This document shows positions 36,000 to 50,100 of a DNA stretch of 64,000 bases, piece after piece. The notes under the pieces are model-generated. The model did not search any database, was not told where the DNA came from, and saw only the letters and a list, made by a program, of their open reading frames with translations. The first letter of the stretch is position 1; every line of letters starts with the position of its first letter. Source of the stretch: Hypomyces perniciosus (lineage: Eukaryota > Ascomycota > Sordariomycetes > Hypocreales > Hypocreaceae); NCBI GenBank assembly GCA_008477525.1, contig SPDT01000005.1, positions 3,348,001 through 3,412,000 on the forward strand, written 5' to 3'. The position numbers were made by a program, and so were the translations under genes.

Positions 36000-38900
36000 T
36001 ATTTATAAATTAAAGGAAGAAAAAATATTCCGACTAAAATGCAGTCCCTTATAATATTTGAAAGTAGCTATTCCTAGAATAAACTAGATAAGTTAAGATA
36101 ACTACCTTTATATAAAGGATATATAGGGGAGGATAAATAGTAATATTTTTAAAAAACAGCTATTAGGTGCTGTTTTTAAAAGGGAAGAGATAGCTGCTAA
36201 TTAAAGTCTACTGCCCTGCCTATAAAAAATATAACCTAGGTATACTATAAGGAAAAGAATTGCAAGATTAAATAATTTATTAACTATATTTCCTTATTAA
36301 CTGTTTATTTTTTAATAGTAGAAGCTAAAATAAACTTTTAAACCTACTAAATTACCTAACTCTCTGCCTTTTTATTTCCTTTAAAATAAAGAAAGTCCTT
36401 TATAAAATAAAGGGCTATTAAAGGATTAAAATAGCTAGAGATTACTAGCCTAATAAAAGTAAATATTTAATCCTTTTTAAAGAAAGTAATAGCTATACTT
36501 TAATTACTTTATTAAAGCTGGTAATTAAAAAAATATCGCTAAATATAAAAAAAGGCCCTGGACTAAAGGCAATTTCAATAATCCTTTTATTAGAAACCTA
36601 GGATAGAGATACAGTTATAAAAAGGGAATAAAATATATTCTTTAGCAGTTATAACAGTAATAAACTAAGTTTAAAAGCACCTTTAACAGAACTAAAGATT
36701 ATGCTATTTATAAAATGATATAAACAGGGCCTTAATACACTTTATCTGCTTAAAAAGAGTATAAAAGAACTACCTATAAATATATAAAATCTCTGCTAAG
36801 ATATAAATAGGCTTAAAAAGCTTTCTTTTAATAGCGCGCGTAATATTCTAAAAATATAACTAAAAGCCTTTAAAAGTATAGCGCTAAAAATATTCCTTAA
36901 GGGTATAACCTTTTATAAATAATAAAAGTAATAAGGATAATATAAATAAAAGGGAGAAAGTAATTTTTAAATAGATTAGTAAGTTTAATTAACTAATATT
37001 AATATTACTTATAATCTAAACAGCGAAACACTTGTAGATTTAGATAAAGTTAGAATAAGGATGCCGATTAAATAATACCTATTTACCAGAGCTTTATTTA
37101 AGGTAAACGGCTAAGTAGAAAAATAAAGCTAGGTTTAACCTTTCCAGGATAAAGAAATCTTATTAAAGGTTTTCTCGCCTATAATAGGTATATTAATAAA
37201 GTCAGCTATATTAAGCAACTAATAATAGGCTTTTCTAGCGGGATCTTTTATAATTAAATAATAGCTAAAGAAAGATTAAAAGGAAGAGAAAAGAGAAAAA
37301 GAGAAAGGAAAAAAAAAAGAAAAAAAAATAAGTAAGTTATAAAGGCTACTTTAAAGGAATAGTAATTTACATATAATAAAAAAACCACTTTATATATTAA
37401 ACTATATACCTGCACTTATAAAAAGATAAAAATAATATTATACTTTACCTTTCTTTTTTCTTTTTATTTACTTAAATATAATCTTGTTTTACCATAATTA
37501 AAATATTACCTTTACTTTAAATCTTACTTTAAAATTATTTAATTATACCCTTTTTCTTTTTTTACTATAATATCCTGTTTAAAGAAAGACCTTTACCTTT
37601 TTACTTTATTTTTCTAGCCTATAAAAGATAAACTAAAAACTCTACTCTTTTACTATATTAACTAAATATCTTTAAGCTGTGCTAGGAACTTTTTTAAGCT
37701 AAATAAATAAAACTTTACTGTTAGTTTTATTATAAATTAATATAGCTATTAACTATTATAAATCTACCTTTAATTTAACTAGTATACTATTAACTACCTA
37801 TAACTATTAATTAAAATAATAATTACTTTAAGCTATATTTACTATAAAAGTTTTATATTAATACTTAACTTTAAAGTAAATAAATAGTGCTTTTATATTA
37901 AAAATATCTATAACTTTTTATATAACTTTTCCTATAAAAGATAAATATTAAACTTTACTTTAAAGGCAATACTTTATATAATAGTAAAAGGACTAGCAAT
38001 TATTAAAGTAGCCTAAGCTAAAATAATAGTATTTATAGATACTTTTAAAGGTGCCTTTGCCTTTAATTAAATAGTATTTTAAGCTTTTAGTATTTTTAAT
38101 AGACTATAAAACTCCCAGCACTTTATTAAAGGATAATAAATTCTTATAAGGTTAATCTATTTCCTTAAATACTAGTATACTTATATTTTTAATAAACGCA
38201 GGTACCTTTACTATTTCGACTTTTATAGATATAACTGTAAACGCTAAGCGCAGCAGTTCTTTAATTTATAGGCTTATATAGTCAAGAAAGCTGGATTTCC
38301 CTATTTATTTAGCTTTTATATAGTCCTGTATATAGAATAACCTAGAGCTAATAAATATAGCTATTTAAGCCTATTCTGGATCCAGTAAACGCTTTATAGA
38401 CTTATTAGCGTTAAATTAAGTCGACTAGCAGGACCTTTAAGCAGAATCCCTGTCTCTTTTAGCTTTAAAAAGTATAAAATGATTAACTTAAAGGGATTCG
38501 AACTTCTACTCTAGGATTAATACTAGTACCTATACTTTAAATATTTAACTAAAAGCTATATAAATATTATTTAGGTTTTATATTAATCTTTAGCAATAAA
38601 TAAATTTACTATTATAAATTTTAAGATAAATATTAAAGACATTTTACTTTTTTTAATTAAGTATTATTTAATTAAGTTAAATTAAGGCTAATAGGCTCCT
38701 TTTAAAATAACTTATAAAAGGAATATAATAAAGATTAATAGTGAATGCTTAGCTGATTTAAGAGTATTAGTAAATAACTTTATAAAGGAGAATAGGTTGA
38801 TTTATTATAATAATAGTCTTTTTTAATAATTAATTACTTTCCTACCTCTAAATATCTAAAAAAGATTTTAATAACAGTAGCTAATACCTAAAATGCAACT

Positions 38901-39830
38901 TCCTATACTAATAATACCTATACCCTCAGCTATATAGCTAAGCTAGTTGCAGTAAAGAAAAAGAAAAGTATTTTCTTTTACTTTATAAATAGTATTAATA
39001 GTAAAGAAATAAAATAATACTGCTAGCCTAGCAATATAAGCAGCGTCTTTTATAAAAATAATAGCAGGATTAGCAATTAAAAGTAAATTAATATATTTCT
39101 TAGTAATACTATAACCTATAAGACCCCCGCTAACTATACTAGCTATTGCTAATAATGCTGAAACTTTAAACGCAGAGTCGGTTTCCTTTAAAGAAAGTAA
39201 TAGCTCTTTTAATGCATTAAAGGATAACTAAGACTTAAAAGATAAAAGAGTTTTAGGAGTTACTACTAAACCTAACCAGCAAGCAATTAAAGATAATAAA
39301 AAGGCTCTTTTAAAACTAGGCGAAGGAGGGCAAGCTATAATAGTAGCCTTTATAGCAGTAATAGGGAAAACTGCACTTTAATATTCTTAAATCCAGCGAA
39401 TTACAGCCTTAGATATATACTGCAGCCTAACCTTATTTAAGCTGATAAATAAATTGGCTTGGGATAATATCCGAGAATAAGTTTATATACCTATATAAAT
39501 AATAAAATAACTAATATAAAATAAGTAAATAGTAGCTTAGAATGCCTAGCAATAAAGAAATTAATAAAAGGGGACTATTTAATTATAATAATTCTAATAG
39601 GAAAGGAATAATTTAATATAGATTAAATAAAGAGGAATTAGTGATATAAATAGTAGTAGTTTTACTTTTAATTTTCTTTTCCTTTTTTTTTTTTTTTTTT
39701 TTCTTTTAATAATACTTTTTCTACTACTTTCCTATATTATTTATATTTTCCTTAAATATTATTATACTAGTATTAAAAGGATTAATAGGAAAAGCGTTTT
39801 ATTAAAATTCGCTACTTTTATTCGCAAATG
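36000..39830. other. Unassigned 3' region of element D
   Basis: Between the integrase end and the 3' LTR. It contains a purine-rich tract at 37277-37330 that would encode a Lys/Glu/Arg-rich string, and a pyrimidine tract at 39660-39705 with about 20 T in a row. An open patch at about 39255-39375 reads VTTKPNQQAIKDNKKALLKL. This may be an extra open reading frame of the element or a further nested insertion. I could not find terminal repeats to support the latter. Confidence 0.4.
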
Positions 39831-39846
39831 CTTATAGGGAGGGTTT

Positions 39847-40248
39847 TATTAAAGGTAACTAATATGCCTAATACACTAGCATTTTTTCTTATTAACTTAC
39901 CCGAGAAAGGTTAGCTGCTTATTTAAACAGCTACTAGATTAGGAAAATACAGGAGTATAAAGATATATAGATAAACCTAGTTTAATAAATAATAACCTTT
40001 TTCCCCTTTTAATATATAACCCTACCTGTAAGAATATAGTTGCTGAGGTGTATAAAGGTAACTGTTAGTTGCTTTTAGCTGCCGGCATTATGATTAAATG
40101 ATCTGCAGTACTTTTTAGCCTCTACATTACTTAATCGCCGCTTCGTGGTTCTGTTAGGAGCGCGGTTCCCGCGCTCGATACCAGTCGTTGTATGTGGGTG
40201 TATGTATGTGTTGTGTATGTGTTTTGGAGTGCCAATTCCCCCTCGACA
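39847..40248 (+). repeat. 3' LTR of D
   Basis: Aligns with 28105-28507. It starts TATTAAAGGTAACTAATATG (RIP-converted) and ends GTGCCAATTCCCCCTCGACA (unconverted). It is a mirror image of the mutation gradient in the 5' LTR. Confidence 0.9.
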
Positions 40249-40306
40249 AAATATATTTTAGCCTATAAAATATTATAAAAGCTTTAAAGCTTCTAGTCTT
40301 TTAATA
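40249..40306 (-). repeat. 3' LTR of A, inner part
   Basis: ATATATTTTAGCCTATAA .. CTTCTAGTCTTTTAATA matches 53569-53615 (GGCCTATATAAT .. CTTCCGGTCTCCTAACA) apart from RIP-type changes. It shows that A's LTR resumes after element D. Confidence 0.85.
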
Positions 40307-43300
40307 AACTGCCCCCCCTTTTATAATATTAACTATAATGCCAGTAAAGACTTTATATTTAACTAGCTTTTTTCCAGCTTTTAATACGTTATTACTATAT
40401 TAAACAGTAACTATTTTTATATAAATGCTTCTTTAAGCCTTAAACTTAAATACTTTAATATATATTTAATAGCTTAAAAAGTTTTGAACTTTATAGTTTA
40501 AAAGTATACTTTTATATAATTAAACTTAAAGGGTAATAGAGAAATTCGATATAATAAATTAACCTTTTACTGCTAATATATAAATAATTTACTTTATTTT
40601 TCTTTTTTTAATTTATTATTATACATAAGTCTACTATATATATTTTTACTTTATTTTTCTTTTTTTTTATAACTTTAATCTTTATTTACTTTTCTCTTTT
40701 TTTTTTTTTTTTTTATCTCTTTTTTACCTTTTTTCTCTTTATAAGCGCTTTCTCTATAAATATTCTTTCTTTTTACTTTTTATTACCAGTTAATTTATTA
40801 TATAATAGCAGTTTTTTTTTAATTTAGCCTACTACTATAAGTTTTCTTTTTCCTTTTATAATAGATATCGCTATTTTATAAGTTTTCTATAACTAATTCT
40901 TTACTATAACTTCCTATTTAATATATTTATAGCCTAGTTTTAAAAAATAATACTAATCCCGCAGTATTTAAAAACTTTAATATAGTAAGCCTGTCTTTAC
41001 TTACAGCTAGTATTATTTTAATTATATCTGTATTAAAATACCCTCCCTTTAAAATTACTATACCTTTACCAGTAAAACACTGCAAAGCTACTAGCAATTT
41101 AACCCAGTAAATATTTTTATATAGATATAATTATTAGCTACTATTAACTTACTATAAATGCCTTGCCTTATACTATTATTATTTTAACCTTTTAATTAAA
41201 TAAAATATAAAGGTAAGAAAAGAACTTTTTTAATATTATAATAATAAATATAAGTTTTATATAATTAAAAAGTAAAACTTTTTATATTAATTTATATTAT
41301 ATTAACTGCTTTTAAGAAATATTTTTATTATTTCTTAAATAATAAATTATATAATTTAATTGCCTATTAATTTATTAATACTGCTAAAATATTAATTTAA
41401 TATTCCTAAAAGTCCTTTTTTAATAAAGTAAATATTTTAATATTACTTTTTTACTATATAATAATAGCTAATAAATAACTAGTCTATAATAGCATTACTA
41501 TAAATCTAATATAAAAAAAACCTTATATTAATATAATAAAAGTTAAATTTAATTAAAAAGTAAAAAGAGAAAGAGTTTATAGTAAATAAATAGTAGTACT
41601 GCTAAAACTTAAAGCGCTTAAACCTTTAAGTTACTTTTAATTAAGTAAACTCTTTTACTACTATTACTGCTATTATATATACTTTTATTCTAGTATAGAT
41701 TTTTTTATTTATAATAGGCAGCTTTTAGTTAATTATTATATAATATATTAGTATATTAAAATTCTTATATTTCTTTAAATATATTTACTATTATAGAGGA
41801 TTATAATAAAGTATTATTTAAAGGTAAAAAGAATTAACTGTTATTTAATAGTAGTCTTATTATTTATTTACTATAAAATATATACTGTTATAAATTTGTT
41901 TTTTATTTTAAATTAATTAGTTAAAACTGCGTAGTATTTTACTCCTTTTAACTTTATAACACTTAATAGTAATAGTTAATTATTTATTAGTAAATTGCTG
42001 CTTATACTTTTAAATTAACTTAATATTAATAAAATTACTTTTCTTTTATTAAGTAGTATTAATTTTTAAGTAGTTTTTCTATTTAATTAAATATAAGTGT
42101 TATATCCCCTTATATTTATAATTAATAATTTTCTCAACTTTAAATATCTCTTTAACGCTAAAAAGGTAATCTATTAGCTTAAAAGGTTCTTTTTTATAGC
42201 TATAATATAGTTTAAGATTTATAATATTAAAAATATTATAAATTTTAATAAAAGATAAAAATAAATTTAATATATTAATTTATTTATTTTAATTTAGCGT
42301 TTAATTTAATAGGGATTAATATACTTTTCTAGCGAGTTTTTTATTAAGTCGCTAAAACTTTAAGTATTTTATAAAAAGTAATATTTAATTACTAATAGTA
42401 AAATTTTTTTTAAGTTAATAAATATTATACTACTTTTTATATTCTTTTTAGCTTTATTATAGTATTTATTTAGTTATTTTATAAGTAGTTTAAAGCTTTT
42501 TTACCTTTATAATAGCATTAATATAATATTTATAATAAGTCAGTTTATTATAACCTAGAGCGTTAGGCTTATAGCTAAATAGTAAAAAGGCTAGTAAATA
42601 GCTAATTATAAAATATTTAGCATTATTAGATATTGATTAAGTAAAAGATAATTTTTATAGCCAGTTATTTTATTATTTACTGTAAAAAGAATATAAATAA
42701 TACTTTAAAGCTTAATTTTACTATTTAGTTTAACTATTAGTCTATAAATAAAAAGTAGTGCTAAATTGCTATTTATAAGTAAATAAATAATAGAAACTTC
42801 CCTAAAACCTAGATTTAAATAATTAATCTCTATTAAAGATAATTCTTTATAGTATTTTAAAAATTAAGTAAATATATTTTATAAAAAGGTTAGCGATTCT
42901 GCTATTTATAATATATACTATTATAAGTATATATAGGGTATATTTTATATATTAATTAATAATAATAAAAATTATATTATATAAGTATTTGCCTTTATAA
43001 TTTAAGATTTCTAGTAAATCTATAATAAAATTTATAGAAATTTCTTTAAAGGGTCTTTTTAATATTAACAATAAAGTAAATTTACTATAAGGTTAATAAG
43101 CTTTCGCCTTTATTGTTTAGTAAATATAATATATAGATATATAGTATTTAATATCTTGCTTTATACTTTACTAATAATAGGTTAATATAATGCATTTTAA
43201 AGTATAATTAACTTTTTAATATCTAATAGTTAAATTATTATAAAATAGTATTAAAGTTTTAATATAAAGACCTATTAATATATAGACTTTGTCTTAATAG

Positions 43301-46300
43301 TAAATTAATTAATTATTACTATTAATTTAATTATTACTATAAAATATATTAACTATTCCTTAGCTTTAAACCTTTTACTGAATAAAGTAATCTCTTTATT
43401 AAGTTTATAAAATAATTAAGCGCAAAAACTTTTATAATTTTAGCAGTAAACCTATAGTAGTCTATTATATAACCTATAAACCAGCAGTTATAACTCTAGC
43501 TATTATACTCTGCAGGTAAGCTATTTATTAAATAATATCTAATCCCTATCCTTTAACTTAAAGTAATACTAAAGTAACGCTTTTATTTATAAGCGACTTT
43601 ACATATTCCTGGTTATTATAGTATACTGCTATAAATCCTTTTAGTTTATATAGGCTATTAGTTTCTATACTATAAAAATACTGTAAAATTATTAATATAT
43701 ATTTTTACTGTAATTTTTTAATTTTAATAAAATTATAAAAATTAAAACATTAAAATAAAATATTAGCAGGGTTAAACTTCTTTAGCCTATATTTAATGCA
43801 AAAATTAAATAAAGCTAATTTATTAAAAGCCTTTACTTATTAATATAAAAGCTTTTATTTATCTGTAAAGTAATAGTAGTTAAAATAGTTTATTATAACC
43901 TAAATCTCTATACTTATATAAGCTAGATAATGTTTTTATATTTAAAAAGCCTTAATAATAGTAAGAAATTTAATATTAAAAGTATAATAATATAATTTAA
44001 AACTATTTAGTTTTTTTAATATATATATTATAAAGTATTAAGTATCTCGCTAATATTAAGTTAATACTGCTTTAATTATATAGTTTAATGCATTTATCTT
44101 TATATAAATTAGCGCTTTTAAATTATAATATATTAAAATAAATTTCTTTTAAAACTTTCCTTTAAACTATTAAAAAGCTTTAAAAGCGCTAGGCTTTAAT
44201 TATAAAGAACTTTCTCGCTTCCTATAGATAAAACCTATTAAAAGTATTATAATTTTACTGTAATTTTTAATAAAGTAATAGTAAAACCTTATAAATCCTA
44301 GAAATATAAAAATATTATATATACTTTTAAGTACTGGCTATTTAGCAATAGTTTAAATATATAATTATTTTATTGTAATTCTATTAAATATAATAATATA
44401 TTTAAAGAAAGGTATTACAGTAATATAAAAGATATATTTATTAATATTAATATATAGCTTTATATTTTATAACTTTTTAAAAACCTAGTAAATATATTAT
44501 ATATACTCTTTAAAGGTGCAGCTATAGATTAGTATATTATTAAAATATATAATATAAATAAAATTAATTAAATTTTATAGTATATTATTAATATATTATT
44601 AAAAAGTTATAAAGGAATTTATAAAGCTAAATAGTATAATATTATATTTAAAGTATTTATATTAGGAGTAGAATATTATCTTTTATTTATTTCTTTTCAT
44701 AAATAAATATCTAGTAATATATATCCTTTAATTAAATTTAATAAAAGTTTTAATATATAAAAGTTTATTAAAGACTTTAAAAATTAATAGTAAAAGAGCG
44801 TGGTTTTTGTGAGTTATTTTATTTAAAGTATAGAAATTAATATATATTTACAGTTTACTGCCTTTTTTTAATATAAAAATTATAAGGGTACCTATAGGAT
44901 TAATAGACTATTAAATTTATATATTTTATAATACTTTTTTTTAAATATTTATAGAAAGCTTTTAGTTTTTTAGGTATTAAGTTATAGATAAGACTTTATA
45001 GAGGCATTTTTTAATTTTTTAATTTAATAGTATACTGTTAATTTACTAATGCATTAGCAGTTTCTTTTACAGAGAAGATACTAATAAGATTATAATATAT
45101 AGAAAGTAATTTTAAATATAAAGCTGACTTATAGTCTTTTAGGGAATTAGCTTCGTTTAAGTTAAAAGATAATAGGTCTTCTAAAGCTTTTAACTTAACC
45201 TTTAGCTTCTTTTTAGTTATTAATATAAAAGCTATTTAGGCTCTTTTAATAGTTTATTATAGCTGCTTTTTAAAGGCTATTAAAGTAATAGAATCCCTAG
45301 TTAAAGGATAATTCTATCGATTATACTTTTATAAAAGGGTAAAATTAACTTCCTAAAACTGAAGTCTTTTAAAATAAAATCTTTTAGGCTATTAATAATA
45401 ATGCAATAAAATAGCTACTTTTTTTTTACTCTTTAATTATTAACTATCTTTATAAATATATCTATATAGCTATAGGTTATAGTAGAAATATTTAAAAAAA
45501 AATAACAGTAAACTTAAAAGCTAATAATAGACTTTTTAATTAATCCTTTTATTATAAAGAGATAATATAAATATCGCTATTAAAATTAAATAAGGTATTT
45601 ATATATTACTAGTAGCTACTTAACTGCATTTTCTTTAATTATTTAATAGGTAGATCTATATAGCAATTATATTCTTAGGCTTAATAAACTGTAGGTTTAG
45701 TGTTTCTGCTAGTAACGTATAGCTAAGTAAAGTTATTATATTTTTTAAGGTATTAACGGTATAATCCTACTATAATCCCTATTAATTAATAAATTTAATC
45801 TTTCTGTATTTTCTTTTAAATTAAAATTCCTATTAAAAGCTATTTATATTACTAATACAGCTATATATAAAAGTCTTAGTAATTATACTAGTATAAATTA
45901 ACTCCTGCTAGGTTATAAAGATTTTATAGTAAAGTATTTATTTATTTATTATAGGGGAAAGGTACTGTAAGAATATATAAATTTTAAGCTATAAAGGAGT
46001 TATTTTAAAGAATTTGCTTTTAATAATCTTGAATTAAAAGAGGAATAACTGAAAATTCTATTTAGCAGTTTAATATAGGTAAAAGATCTATAAAGTTACT
46101 TTATAATACCTAGTTAAACTATTGCAATTATTATTTTTAAGCTATTAATAAAATTTATTTTAAATAATTAATCTAGTAAATCTACCATTTTTTTTAAAAT
46201 AGCTAATTTATTACTATTAAATATCTCTTTTTAAGCAGGAAGTAGTATAAGTAATCTTATAAGCTGCTTAAGAAAAGGTATTATAAAATAATTTAAAGTG

Positions 46301-46748
46301 CCTTTTAATAATAGTAAAAAAAGTTTATAGTTCTGCTTAAAACTTTCTTTTATAATAAAAAGCTTAAATTTATACTTTACTTTAATTACTTTTATAAAGT
46401 TATTTTAAACCAGCAGTGCGTAATAAGCTAGTTATAAGCGATAAACCTTTTATTTTTAAAAGTTTAAAAGAAAGGTTTTCCCTTTAAAGAAAAGTATTTA
46501 AATATTTCCTTTTTAAATATATTTACTGCTTATCTTTTATTTATTAAATGTAAGCATTAAATTCTTGTTCTATAAGTAAAGTACTATTTAAAAGGCCTAG
46601 TTAATAATTTAAAGGAGTAATATTACTTAAAGGTTTTTATATTTAAAATATAGCCTTTTTATTAAAAGTAAGCTAGTTATTTGCCGGTAAAGGTATTTTT
46701 AACTTTAATAGTTTTTTTATTTTTATTAAAAATAATAAAAAACTAGTA
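40307..46748 (-). mobile_element. Internal region of Gypsy A (gag-pol, degraded)
   Basis: RIP-degraded interior of about 6.4 kb. The minus strand carries RT at about 44440-44640 (INNILREF-like, then YFNNILIYS, then YINKVFKRL). Integrase and C-terminal parts lie at lower coordinates, towards the polypurine tract at 40312-40318. Gag lies at the right end next to 46748. T-rich tracts at 40590-40740 fall just inside the 3' LTR. No intact frame remains. Confidence 0.7.
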
Positions 46749-46967
46749 TATTAAAGACTTTTTTAAGGCAAATAAATTAGGTAAGGGGCTGTAACTTTAA
46801 GGAAAAGTAAAGGAGGTTAAAAAGTAATTATTTAAAGGAAAGATAGGTATTAATAAATAGGTAATAAGCCAGAAACTAATAGTTAAGTATAGCAGTAGTA
46901 GTTTACTAGTCTCTAAAGTTTTATATTTTCAGGGACTATAGTTGCTCTTATATATACATTCTGGCCT
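46749..46967 (-). repeat. 5' LTR of A, inner part
   Basis: Begins TATTAAAGACTTTTTTAAGG, the RIP-converted form of TGTTAGAGACCCTCTTTAAG. It ends in the GGCCT target (46963-46967) of element B and continues at 53574. Confidence 0.85.
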
Positions 46968-47129
46968 TATTACGATACACGGAACAGCAGGTCAAGGTGA
47001 TATCTTTGTTGTGCCTTGAACAAGGCAAGAAGCTATGAGAATGTAGTTCAAAGGTATAGGACCAAGTCATTACGTAAGGACGCACGTGATACTGATGAGT
47101 CATTAGAGGGCAGGCTTAGTGCCGTAACA
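46968..47129 (-). repeat. 3' LTR of B
   Basis: 162 bases. On the minus strand it starts TGTTACGGCAC, on the plus strand TATTACGATACACGG. It has few RIP changes apart from the last bases at its inner end (GTAACA against GTGACA in the partner). Confidence 0.9.
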
Positions 47130-50100
47130 GTACCCCCCCCTTTTCAAACTCTATTTGCCCCTAAATGGCTATTCTAAGACTATATATATTCTAATCCTTT
47201 TATTATATTAATTCTATTATAAGCGGCTGCTGCATTACAGGTCCGGCTAGTCGGTTATTTTCCTCTTTTTAACCTAGGCAGGCAGGCCGGGCTTATTAGG
47301 GTTTTTTATATAATATTCTAAAAAGGCGGCGTTTTATCCTTTCAGATCCTTTACAGGTTGCCAGTTTAGTATATAGTGTTTCTAGGCTATATAATAGTAT
47401 AGGCTATCTTTATTATAGCAGTTGAGGATTTTATTAAATTCCTACTTTTCTACTACTTTATTTATCTTATTATCTCTTTTAAAGACTTATCCCTATATAT
47501 TTTTATTCTTATGCTTATTAATAGTGTTTTATCCTGGCAGATATATCTATTAGCCTGCTTTATTAACTGCTAGTAATCTAAAGAGAGAGTTATAGAATAT
47601 AGGGAAAATGCAGATATAGTTAAAGAGTTTAAATCAGTAAGTTTAAAGGTATATATTAAAGATTTTATATAGGCTTACTTATTTATTATCTCCCTTTTTT
47701 ATTAGGCAGTTTATTTTAAAGTATCTAGTCTTTAACTATACCTTTTCGCCAACTGCGAATTAATATAAGTCTTCCTTTAATATATTAGCCGCAGCCTTAT
47801 ATTAAATAATCGATTATACTATAAAGGCTTTTAATTAGTTTAGGATTTATTAGAAATACTTAGCTATAGTATTTTACTTTATAGAAACTCCTCTTTTAAG
47901 CGATAAATAGGTTTAGCGGGCAGGGGTTTAAACGCTTAACTCTTAAGCGCAGGTAAAAACTATAATTTATAAAGAATAGTAAGGTTTTTATTATCTCGGA
48001 TATTTAATTATTTTAAGTAAACTCTATAAATAGTAATTAGTTAATTTAATTATTCTGGTAAAAACTTATAAACTATTTAAAATACTGCTTTACCCTTACA
48101 TTTAGCTATTTAGTTTAGCTATTAGTCTTTAAATAATAAATTAAAAAATATTTAAAGTAAATTTTAAATTATAAAGATAGCTGCGTCTAGAACTTAAATA
48201 TAAACTAGATACCTTAATCTAATATAATTGTTTTTAGGGCTCTATATAAGGTATAGATGCGCGAGATAAAGGCATTAATAAGTTTTTTAGCATTAAGTAT
48301 ATAAGTAGTAATAAAATAGCGCATTTTTATTAAACAGTATATTATTATAAGGATATTTTTATAGATTAAGCTTTACTAGTTATAGTTAGGCAGTAGTATA
48401 ATATAGTTTATTAAGATATTAATTTAAGCCTAAAATAATATTAATAATAGTTTTAAGAATCTTAAAGGAGTAAACCTACTTAACTTTATTTAAAAGTATA
48501 AATTATAACCTTTAATAAAAGTATTAATATTAGCTAATATTCGCGGCTATTAATATATATAATTAAAGAGGTTTAGCGTTTTTATTTATCCTAGGTATCC
48601 CCTTAGCCTAGAAAAGTATATTTAATATATAATTTATATTTTCACTTTATTTATTAATAGGAGGAAAAGTTATTTTTAGTAATATATTTAGTTACTGCAG
48701 ATTTAAAATTCTTATATTACTGCCTTTAAATTACTTTAAATACTTTTAGGCTATTATTAAATAGCTGGGTTTTAAAGCGCCTATATTATAATATTCACTA
48801 TATTTAATATTTTATAGGCTTTATTAATTATTCTATTAATCGATATCTTTAAGTCTAGGATTAAAGTATTAGTTATTGTAGTAAATAGGTTTTTATTATT
48901 TATATTTCCTATAATATTAGTATAGGTATAGGGGTTAAAGTAGTTTTCTAGAAGTAAGGTTTTTTTTCTTTCTTTTAATCAGCTATTGTCTTGGTTTAAC
49001 TTTACTAGCATATTTTAAAATCTCTTACTTAATATATTAAGCCTTACTGCTTTTAACCTAAGCTAATAAATAATCTAGAAATTATACTAGAATAAGAATT
49101 TAAATTAATAGATTTATTTTTAATTTAATACTTTAATAGTTATAAAATATTTTAGGTTTTTATAGTTTATAATAATCTTAAATTTATTTTTTATACTTTA
49201 AAGCTTAAAGCGCTATTTTCTTAATAATTTAATAATAGTTAACAGTTTTTTATTATAAATTTTATAATTATATTTAACGGGTAAATACTTTAATAAAAAG
49301 TATACTATTAATTATAAAATATTATCTTTATTATATTAAAAGAAAATATTACTAGATACCTAGTTTAAGGTATTTATTTCTAAGACTATCTTTTTTTATA
49401 ATTAAAAAAGGTAAAAGTTAAGGCGGTTATAAACTAGGTTTTAAAATAGTTAAACGCAACAGTATAGAGTTTTATTTAATTTTATAGTATATATTTTTTT
49501 AAAAGGCTATTTAAGGGTTTATAGATATTAAAGAAGTCTTTAATAAACTGCTAATAAAAATTCGCAAAGCTTAAAAAGTGTTAGAGTTTATAAAGGTTTA
49601 AAGGTCTCTTTTAATTTATAATTGCAGCTACTTTTTTAAAGTCTATTTTAATATTATTATTTATAATAATTAAGTTAAAGTACTTTATTTTTATTATTTT
49701 AAATTTACATTTTTTAATATCAATTTAAAGACCTATATTAATTAATTTATCTATAACTTTTTATATATATTATTAGTATTCCTTTTATATAGCTAAGTAG
49801 ACTAGGATATTATTAAGGTAGGCTATATAAATCTTATTAAGTAAATTATATAAAGTATAGTTAATATAGTATTAGAAAGAGGCTAAGGCATTATAAAGAC
49901 TGAAGGGTATAATAAAGGTTTTAAACAGCTTAAACTAGGTTATAAAAGCTATCTTTTATTTATATCCTTCCCCGATTTTAAGTTTATTAAAAGCAGCTAT
50001 TATATTTAGCTTAATATAAAATCTAGTATTATATAGAGCATTTAATATCTCCTAGATTAACAGTAATAAATAGCAATTCTTTATAGTAATACTATTAAAG

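Larger units (their letters stand above)
28105..40248 (+). mobile_element. Gypsy element D, complete, about 12.1 kb
   Basis: Direct LTRs of 403 and 402 bases bound it, and a purine run (AGGGAGGG near 39836-39843) precedes the 3' LTR, giving plus-strand orientation. Gag is marked by a zinc knuckle at 30695-30736 in which the CX2CX4HX4C spacing is kept but Cys and His codons have become Tyr by RIP. RT lies at about 33300-33700 (GLLKYYIFLIGAINLIVQF region, then FLNNIIV in place of FLDDIVV). RNase H is at about 34050-34300 and the integrase zinc-binding and core regions at about 34500-35450. From about 36000 to 39830 nearly 4 kb follow without a domain I can name. It lies inside the 3' LTR of A, whose sequence resumes at 40249. 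Confidence 0.85.

Noticed and set aside
28100..40253. Exact target duplication for element D
   Set aside because: Flanks TATTT and AAATA do not match. The AT-rich target and RIP make the boundary ambiguous, although the A LTR clearly resumes after D.
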